Assembly (NCBI GenBank): GCA_019638845.1
Contig: JAHBSZ010000005.1
Coordinates: 1-64,000, forward strand
Direction of reading: 5' to 3'
Source: Salinibacterium sp.
GTDB taxonomy: Bacteria; Actinomycetota; Actinomycetes; Actinomycetales; Microbacteriaceae
Length of the DNA stretch: 64,000 bases
The notes under the pieces were generated by a model. That model had not been told where the DNA came from. It saw only the letters and a list, made by a program, of their open reading frames with translations, and did not search any database. Below, one piece after another: positions 58,907-64,000 of this stretch. The translations under genes and the position numbers were made by a program. How positions within the stretch are numbered: position 1 is the stretch's first letter; every line of letters begins with the position of its first letter.

Positions 58907-61279
58907 TCAGAGTTTTTCAATGGGTGCAATCTTGATCAGGAGTCGCTTGCGACCGGCCACGTCGAACTGCACTTCGGCCACCCGTTTGGTTCCCTCACCG
59001 GTGACCGCGGTCACGCTGCCATCGCCAAAGTCGGTGTGCCGGATGCGGTCGCCGACCTCGAGCGTCAGGTCTCCGTTGTCGCGCACGAGGCCAGTGACGG
59101 CACTCGTCCATTCGGTCTTGGCGCGAGGTGGAGCTGGCGGAAGCTCGTTCGATGAATAGTTGTCGCGCATGCGCGGTGCGCGCGCATTGAGCGCCCGACC
59201 ACCCGGACGGAATCCACCCCCACCCGACTGCCGCCACTCGATGAGGTCGGCAGGGATCTCGCCAAGGTAGCGGCTCGGCATTGCCACGTTCACCTCGCCG
59301 AAGCTCGCGCGGGACGCGGCGAGCGACAGAAACAGACGCTTGCGTGCCCGCGTGATGCCCACGTAGAAGAGGCGCCGCTCTTCGGCAAGGCCACCAGGCT
59401 CATTCGACGACATCCGATGCGGCAGCAGGTCTTCTTCGACACCCGTGACGAATACCGAATCGTACTCGAGCCCCTTTGCCGTGTGCAGGGTCATGATCGA
59501 GACCGTGCCGTCGCCGTCATCGATTTCGTCGGTCGCCGCAAACAGGGCAACGTTCGTGAGGAAGTCGACGAGGTTGCCCTCGGGCGTGACCGTGCGAAAC
59601 TCCTTGGTCTGTGAGACGAGTTCTTCGAGATTCTCCGCGCGAGCCTCGTCTTGGGCATCCCCACTGTTCTTCAGCGACGCGAAGTAGCCGGTCTTCGTCA
59701 GAATGTCGGTGAGGATGTCATGCGGGGCCGCCGTCGTGGCAACGGCGGTGAGCTCGCCGAGCAACTCGCCAAGGTCGACGATCGCCGCTGTGACTTTCGG
59801 TCCGAGACCAAGCTGGCCCGCGTCGACGAGCGCCTCCCGTAGAGGCATACCCATTCGGTCCGCGTGAGCCTGAAGCGCCGCTTCGGTTGCGGGCCCGATA
59901 CCGCGCTTGGGCACATTCATGATGCGACGCAGCGCGAGGTCGTCGTCCGGATTGGCGACCTGAATGAGATACGCCATCGCATCCTTGATCTCGGCACGCT
60001 CGTAGAACTTCGTGCCACCGGGGATGCGATACGGGATCGCCGACCTGATGAAGATCTCTTCGAGCGGTCGCGTCTGAGAATTGGTGCGCACGAACACCGC
60101 GATGTCGTTGAGGCTCGAGCCTGCTTTGCGCAACGCATCAACCTCGTCGGCGACGAACTGGGCCTCGTCGTGACCCGAGTACCCGGTGTAGCCGACGATC
60201 TTCTGGCCGGCACCGACGGTCGTGAAGAGGTTCTTCGCCTTGCGGTCGAAATTGTTCGAGATGACGGCGTTCGCGGCATCGAGAATGTTCTGGGTCGACC
60301 GGTAATTCTGTTCGAGCAAGATCACCTTGGAGTTCGGAAAGTCCCGCTCAAATTCGGTGATGTTGCGGATGTCAGCCCCGCGGAACGCATAGATCGACTG
60401 GTCACTGTCACCCACGACCGTGAGCGATGCAGCCGGGATGCCCCCACTCGGGTCGAGCCGGATCCGCGTGTCTTGCGGCACGTTCTGCGGCGCAACCGGC
60501 CGCACGAGTTCGCGGATGAGTGAGTACTGCGCATGGTTGGTGTCTTGGTACTCATCGACGAGAACGTGCCGGAAACGACGCTGGTAGAGCGCCGCAACAT
60601 CCGGAAAGGCCCGAAACAGGTAGACGGTCTCCGCGATGATGTCGTCGAAGTCGAGCGCGTTCGCTCGGCGGAGCGCGGCGCTGTACCGCTTGAAGATCTC
60701 GACGAAGCCAGATTCCTTCGGGTCGTCCATGTTCACCGACCGAGCGAATGCGTCGATGTCGGTGAGTTCGTTCTTGAGCTTGGAGATGCGGCTGGAGACC
60801 CCGCCGGGCGTGAAGCCCACAGTGTCGGCATCCAAATCTTTGATGATGCGCTTGAGCAGTGCCCGTTGGTCAGCGGTGTCGTAGATCGTGAAACTCTGCT
60901 TCATGCCAAAGTGCTCGGCCTGGCGTCGCAGGATGCGCGTGCACGCCGAGTGGAACGTCGAGATCCACATGCCGTCCGTGGCGTCGTCGCCGACCAGGGC
61001 GCGAACGCGCTCGCGCATCTCGGCCGCAGCCTTATTCGTGAAGGTGATCGCGAGAATCTGGCTCGGCCACGCCTCCCGGGTCTGAAGCAGTCCCGCGATC
61101 CGCCGCGTGAGCACGCTTGTCTTGCCCGACCCTGCACCGGCCACGATGAGCAGCGACTTGCCCCGATACTCCACCGCCTCCCGTTGTTGTGGGTTCAGGT
61201 CGGCGAGCAGGGAGTCGTCGATGCGGCCGCCCCGCGTGGGATCGGTGTGGTTGTCGAACGGCTCCAGAACATAGGTCAT
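58907..61279 (-). CDS. pcrA: ATP-dependent DNA helicase PcrA/UvrD
   Basis: A 790-aa superfamily-1A 3'-5' helicase for nucleotide-excision and replication repair. Motifs: Q-motif LNPQQREAV, Walker A VAGAGSGKTSVL, Ia ITFTNKAAAEMRERV, II VLVDEYQDTNHAQY, III VGDSDQSIYAFRGAD, IV LEQNYRST, V TLHTAKGLEYDSVFVTG and VI RLFYVGITRARKRL. A C-terminal Tudor-like RNA-polymerase-binding module ends VGDRIRHTDFGDGSVTAVTGEG. A TAGAAT hexamer ends 9 nt before the ATG, so the 5' UTR is at most a few nt. The overlap downstream with the RNB frame depends on the latter's start. Confidence 0.97.
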   Translation of the reverse strand: MTYVLEPFDNHTDPTRGGRIDDSLLADLNPQQREAVEYRGKSLLIVAGAGSGKTSVLTRRIAGLLQTREAWPSQILAITFTNKAAAEMRERVRALVGDDATDGMWISTFHSACTRILRRQAEHFGMKQSFTIYDTADQRALLKRIIKDLDADTVGFTPGGVSSRISKLKNELTDIDAFARSVNMDDPKESGFVEIFKRYSAALRRANALDFDDIIAETVYLFRAFPDVAALYQRRFRHVLVDEYQDTNHAQYSLIRELVRPVAPQNVPQDTRIRLDPSGGIPAASLTVVGDSDQSIYAFRGADIRNITEFERDFPNSKVILLEQNYRSTQNILDAANAVISNNFDRKAKNLFTTVGAGQKIVGYTGYSGHDEAQFVADEVDALRKAGSSLNDIAVFVRTNSQTRPLEEIFIRSAIPYRIPGGTKFYERAEIKDAMAYLIQVANPDDDLALRRIMNVPKRGIGPATEAALQAHADRMGMPLREALVDAGQLGLGPKVTAAIVDLGELLGELTAVATTAAPHDILTDILTKTGYFASLKNSGDAQDEARAENLEELVSQTKEFRTVTPEGNLVDFLTNVALFAATDEIDDGDGTVSIMTLHTAKGLEYDSVFVTGVEEDLLPHRMSSNEPGGLAEERRLFYVGITRARKRLFLSLAASRASFGEVNVAMPSRYLGEIPADLIEWRQSGGGGFRPGGRALNARAPRMRDNYSSNELPPAPPRAKTEWTSAVTGLVRDNGDLTLEVGDRIRHTDFGDGSVTAVTGEGTKRVAEVQFDVAGRKRLLIKIAPIEKL

Positions 61280-61322
61280 TGCCCAGCGATTCTACGTGGC
61301 GCTACCGACCCCTTCGAGAGCC

Positions 61323-62327
61323 TCAGTGCGCGAGAGCGTCCAGCACGAGGTCGGGCTGATCAGCGAAGACACCGTCGACCCCTGAGCCCAGGATGAGCAG
61401 GAACTCGCCGAGCCAGTCGCCATAGTCACGGGGCGTCGAGCCTCGCCGGAAGTTCGGCGACAAGAACTTGTTCTCGGCACGCAAGGTCCACGTGAAGACC
61501 TGGAGCCCGACGGCATGAGCGCGTTGGACGAGGTCCGTCGTGCCGATGGCGTTGCCGTCGGAATCCTTCCGCAACAGCAGGGACTTGTCGACACTCACGC
61601 CATCGACGCTGTTCGCGAGGCGTGCAAGTCCCGCCGACGTGAGATGCGCCGAATACGACAGCGCCTTCCGGCCGAAGCGCGCGACAAGATCGGCGGGTGA
61701 CCCGGATGCCTCGACGAGATAGATGTATCGGGCTGGCACGTTTCGCTGCCGAACCAAGCTCAGTACCGTCTCTTCGAAGGACTCGACAACGAGCCGGGTG
61801 GGCGTCGCCCACGCCGCGATTTCGGCAGCGAACAACTCGTCGAGCGGGAGCCCGAGCGACGCGAAGTACGTCGCGTGCTTGATCTCCGCAACCATGCCGA
61901 GTTCCCGCCCCAGGCGCTCCGACTGGTCGTCGATGATCCCCAACAAATCCGACAGTCGGAGCACTCCCCACCGGTCACCGAATGTCGCGCTGTCGCCGCG
62001 GATGGCCGGAATCCGTTCCCGGGCGTGCAACGTCGCGAGCTGGCTCCACGTGAAGTCTTCGGTGAACCAGCCCGTGAGGGTTCGACCATCGATGACCTTG
62101 GTCGTGCGGAGATGCGCGAACTCCGGATGCTCGGCCACATCGGTCGTGCCCGAGACCTCATTCTCGTGCCGCAAGACCAGTACGCCGTCTTTCGTGGCGA
62201 CGATGTCCGGCTCGACAGCATCGGCACCGAGGGCGAAGGCCAGCTCATAGGCAGAGCGGGTGTGTTCGGGCCGATAACCGCTCGCCCCACGGTGGCCGAT
62301 CACCATCGGGCGGGAAGGGATTCTCAC
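61323..62327 (-). CDS. Glycerophosphodiester phosphodiesterase
   Basis: A 334-aa TIM-barrel GDPD hydrolysing glycerophosphodiesters to glycerol-3-phosphate and an alcohol. The opening VIGHRGASGYRPEHTRSAYELAFALGADAVEPDIVATKDGVLVLRHE contains the catalytic HRG, E-x-D and H motif. There is no signal peptide, so it acts in the cytoplasm on recycled phospholipid head groups. The GTG at 62327 follows a TAGCCT -10 by 6 nt; ATG 62306 is an alternative. Confidence 0.95.
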   Translation of the reverse strand: MRIPSRPMVIGHRGASGYRPEHTRSAYELAFALGADAVEPDIVATKDGVLVLRHENEVSGTTDVAEHPEFAHLRTTKVIDGRTLTGWFTEDFTWSQLATLHARERIPAIRGDSATFGDRWGVLRLSDLLGIIDDQSERLGRELGMVAEIKHATYFASLGLPLDELFAAEIAAWATPTRLVVESFEETVLSLVRQRNVPARYIYLVEASGSPADLVARFGRKALSYSAHLTSAGLARLANSVDGVSVDKSLLLRKDSDGNAIGTTDLVQRAHAVGLQVFTWTLRAENKFLSPNFRRGSTPRDYGDWLGEFLLILGSGVDGVFADQPDLVLDALAH

Positions 62328-62333
62328 CCCTCA

Positions 62334-62339
62334 AGGCTA
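62334..62339 (-). promoter_or_regulatory. -10 element (TAGCCT), leaderless GDPD gene
   Basis: TAGCCT on the minus strand ends 6 nt before the GTG at 62327, which supports that start codon. Confidence 0.5.
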
Positions 62340-62356
62340 GGCGGTCGGCATCCCGG

Positions 62357-62362
62357 TACCAT
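62357..62362 (+). promoter_or_regulatory. -10 element (TACCAT), leaderless DUF4190 gene
   Basis: TACCAT ends 6 nt before the ATG at 62369. The divergent GDPD -10 is 18 bp away, so the two promoters share one compact 41-bp gap. Confidence 0.5.
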
Positions 62363-62368
62363 TCGAAC

Positions 62369-62689
62369 ATGGCCACGTGCGCGACCTGCTCTGGGGAACT
62401 GAGTCCCGAGTGGCGCTTCTGCGTCTTCTGCGGCACGGCCGTCACCCCAACGGCAGTGGACGACGCGGCCGCCGAGGCCCCTGCTCGCGTCAACTCGATT
62501 GCGATTATCGCGCTCATCCTCGCGTTCGTTGGCGGTATCCCCGCGATCGCCTTCGGGCACATTGCGCTGGGTCAGATCAAGAAGACGCACGAACGCGGCA
62601 GGATCATCGCAATCATCGCCACCGCGCTCGGCTACGCGTGGCTCGCAGTTGGCATCGTGCTCCTCCTGAGATTCGCCAATGGACTCTGA
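62369..62689 (+). CDS. Zinc-ribbon DUF4190 membrane protein
   Basis: A 106-aa protein: an N-terminal zinc ribbon with CATC and CVFC pairs (MATCATCSGELSPEWRFCVFCG), a short linker, then two transmembrane helices of the DUF4190 type (IAIIALILAFVGGIPAIAFGHIALGQIKKTHERG and IIATALGYAWLAVGIVLLL). Function unknown. Its last 11 nt overlap the start of the next membrane-protein gene, so both are probably expressed together. Confidence 0.88.
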   Translation: MATCATCSGELSPEWRFCVFCGTAVTPTAVDDAAAEAPARVNSIAIIALILAFVGGIPAIAFGHIALGQIKKTHERGRIIAIIATALGYAWLAVGIVLLLRFANGL

Positions 62690-63209
62690 CCACCACTGGG
62701 TGGAGCCGAGCCGGGCGCTCGAGCTGCGATGGGGTCGCTACAACGACCGCTATCTGGCCGGACTTGTACTCATCGTGGGCGGCGGGCTTCAACTACAAGG
62801 CTCGAACACGTGGACCCTCCCGCTCCTGCTCATCGGATCCGTGGCGCACGCCACGGGTTGGGCGATCATGCCTGCCAGCGGATGGCGACGCTTCGTTGCG
62901 GTCGTACCGGCATCCGGGCAACTGTGGTTGCTGCTCGCAGGGCCCTTCGCCGTGTGGAGTTTGACGGTTCCCTTCCTGTGCTGGCTGCTGGTGCGGCACC
63001 GTCCGCTGCGCAGCTATGTGACCGTTTTGTTTCCGCTCGCCAACGGATTCATCCTTCCCCAGTTCTTCACCGAGTACTCGGACATGCTTCCTGCTCTGGC
63101 GATCTCATCCGTCGTGCTCGTCGCGTCGGCGTGGGTGGCGCGAATGCTCGCCGTGAGCCCTGAGCGAACGAAGCCGAAATCCCTGCCATCGCCCAGCCAG
63201 TCCCGCTAG
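62679..63209 (+). CDS. Four-to-five-TM membrane protein of unknown function
   Basis: A 176-aa polytopic protein. Hydrophobic segments are at about 27-40, 45-65, 72-90, 93-105 and 135-155 with an N-terminal cytoplasmic-like stretch (HHWVEPSRALELRWGRYNDRYLAG). I recognise no family. It overlaps the DUF4190 gene by 11 nt and is followed by the Bax-inhibitor-like gene. Confidence 0.75.
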   Translation: MDSDHHWVEPSRALELRWGRYNDRYLAGLVLIVGGGLQLQGSNTWTLPLLLIGSVAHATGWAIMPASGWRRFVAVVPASGQLWLLLAGPFAVWSLTVPFLCWLLVRHRPLRSYVTVLFPLANGFILPQFFTEYSDMLPALAISSVVLVASAWVARMLAVSPERTKPKSLPSPSQSR

Positions 63210-63241
63210 TTTTGTAGTACTTCACCGAAAGGCAGAACCTC

Positions 63242-64000
63242 ATGGCGAAATTCGCATTCAGCCGCAACCCAGCGTTCGCGACTACTGCGCAGGGTGGCGT
63301 TGCCGCTGCTCAGAACATCTCGAGCCAGCAGCTCGACGAAATCTACAACCGCGCATCTGCACCCGTCGAGGGCGAGGTGATGACTGTCGAAGACACCATC
63401 GCGAAGACCGTCGGCGCGTTCGCGTTGCTGCTCGTGGGGGCCGGCGTCGGGTGGATCCTCGCTCCGACCATCCCCTTGCTGTGGATCGGCGCTGCAGTCG
63501 TGGGGCTCGTTCTCGGGCTGATCAACGCATTCAAGAAGGAACCGTCTCCCCCGCTGATCCTCAGCTATGCGGCCGTACAAGGCGTGTTCGTTGGTGGAAT
63601 CTCCGCCTTCTACGAGTCGCTGTTCTCCGGGATCGTCATCCAGGCAGTCATCGCGTCGCTCGTCGTCGTGGGCGTGACGCTCGCGTTGTTCGCGAGCGGG
63701 AAGATCCGGGCGTCCAAGCGGGCCACCAAGGTCTTCCTCATCGCGATCGTCGGCTACCTCGTGTTCTCTGTCGTGAACTTCGGCCTCGTCGCGTTCGGCG
63801 TCAACAGCGACCCCTACGGCTTGCGCGGCAGCGTCGAGATCTTCGGGATTCCGCTCGGCATCGTGTTGGGTGTCTTCGTCGTGATCCTCGCCGCGTACTC
63901 GCTCGTGCTCGACTTCGACTTCATCCAACGCGGCGTGCAGAACAAGGCTCCTCGCAAGTACGGCTGGACCGGCGCCTTCGGCATCATGGCCACCGTCATC
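63242..64000 (+). CDS. Bax inhibitor-1/YccA-family membrane protein (3' end beyond window)
   Basis: The first 253 residues of a multi-helix membrane protein. A soluble N-terminus (MAKFAFSRNPAF...ISSQQLDEIYNRASA) precedes hydrophobic helices with ILSYAAVQGVFVGGISAFYESLFSGIVIQAVIASLVVVGVTLALFASGKIR and SLVLDFDFIQRGVQNKAPRKYGWTGAFG, the pattern of the actinobacterial YccA/Bax-inhibitor-1 group (TMBIM, DUF4870-like names also used). GAAAGG lies 8-9 nt upstream of the ATG. The frame remains open at base 64000. Likely ion-leak or stress-related; function not established. Confidence 0.9.
   Translation, partial: MAKFAFSRNPAFATTAQGGVAAAQNISSQQLDEIYNRASAPVEGEVMTVEDTIAKTVGAFALLLVGAGVGWILAPTIPLLWIGAAVVGLVLGLINAFKKEPSPPLILSYAAVQGVFVGGISAFYESLFSGIVIQAVIASLVVVGVTLALFASGKIRASKRATKVFLIAIVGYLVFSVVNFGLVAFGVNSDPYGLRGSVEIFGIPLGIVLGVFVVILAAYSLVLDFDFIQRGVQNKAPRKYGWTGAFGIMATVI

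Noticed and set aside
58870-58929. TTG start for the RNB exonuclease
   Set aside because: It would overlap pcrA by 23 nt and add 20 residues not expected in homologues; GTG 58869 preferred, though neither has a clear ribosome binding site.
61262-61279. LexA (SOS) box at the pcrA start
   Set aside because: TCGAAC and AGAAC half-sites occur nearby but are not correctly spaced or symmetric.

Overview
The window is high-GC, gene-dense DNA from an actinobacterium. Tight 1-4 nt ATGA/GTGA gene overlaps, many GTG/TTG starts, a DosR-type two-component system, a DUF6350 (PerM-like) gene beside purN-purH, and many -10-like TANNNT hexamers 6-7 nt before start codons all fit Actinobacteria, most likely Microbacteriaceae. 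The family assignment is inference; no rRNA or tRNA gene was seen. About 60 protein genes are supported, the last of them cut by the window edge. No insertion sequence, prophage or CRISPR array was recognised.

Layout. 0.1-5.7 kb: a glycolate/glyoxylate operon (glcD-glcB-glcG, minus strand) facing its likely IclR-type regulator. 5.7-10.8 kb: an SDR gene, then a DosR/DosS-like two-component pair flanked by a universal stress protein and two pyridoxamine-oxidase-fold proteins, with three near-identical DosR-like boxes. 10.8-17.4 kb: a membrane protein, lgt, then galactose genes (galT-galK facing deoR-galM-vit) arranged around a symmetrical promoter/operator. 17.4-21.1 kb: a 23-bp tandem repeat, a lipoprotein, and glyA-folD behind a ZTP (pfl) riboswitch. 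21.1-34.2 kb: an N-acetylglucosamine/chitooligosaccharide system: cytoplasmic GH20 hexosaminidase, nagA, and a minus-strand run of ROK regulator, ABC importer, ROK kinase and nagB. MFS, purU and a LAXTG-anchored beta-helix protein are interleaved.

34.2-37.0 kb: three coupled genes, an FMN-binding lipoprotein, ApbE and an NqrB/RnfD-flavoreductase fusion, which look like a compact trans-membrane flavin electron-transfer system. 37.0-44.5 kb: YdeI-like protein, Hsp20 with a HAIR element, icd with a strong bidirectional terminator, GNAT, alkyltransferase-like protein, a VOC/PhnB-like protein and a heterodimeric ABC exporter preceded by a possible 30-aa leader peptide. 44.7-54.6 kb: a membrane-fused DDAH-like protein, purH-purN, DUF6350, two tandem TAP-type lipoprotein hydrolases, sucD-sucC. 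54.8-64.0 kb: an SPFH / NAD-kinase-like / MpaB-like three-gene unit, an RNB exonuclease, pcrA, a glycerophosphodiester phosphodiesterase and three small membrane-protein genes.

The items most worth follow-up are the flavinylation module, the local DosR regulon, the SPFH-NADK-like-MpaB unit, a conserved 61-62 bp intergenic element present twice, and the recurring leaderless-promoter pattern, which also helps fix several start codons.
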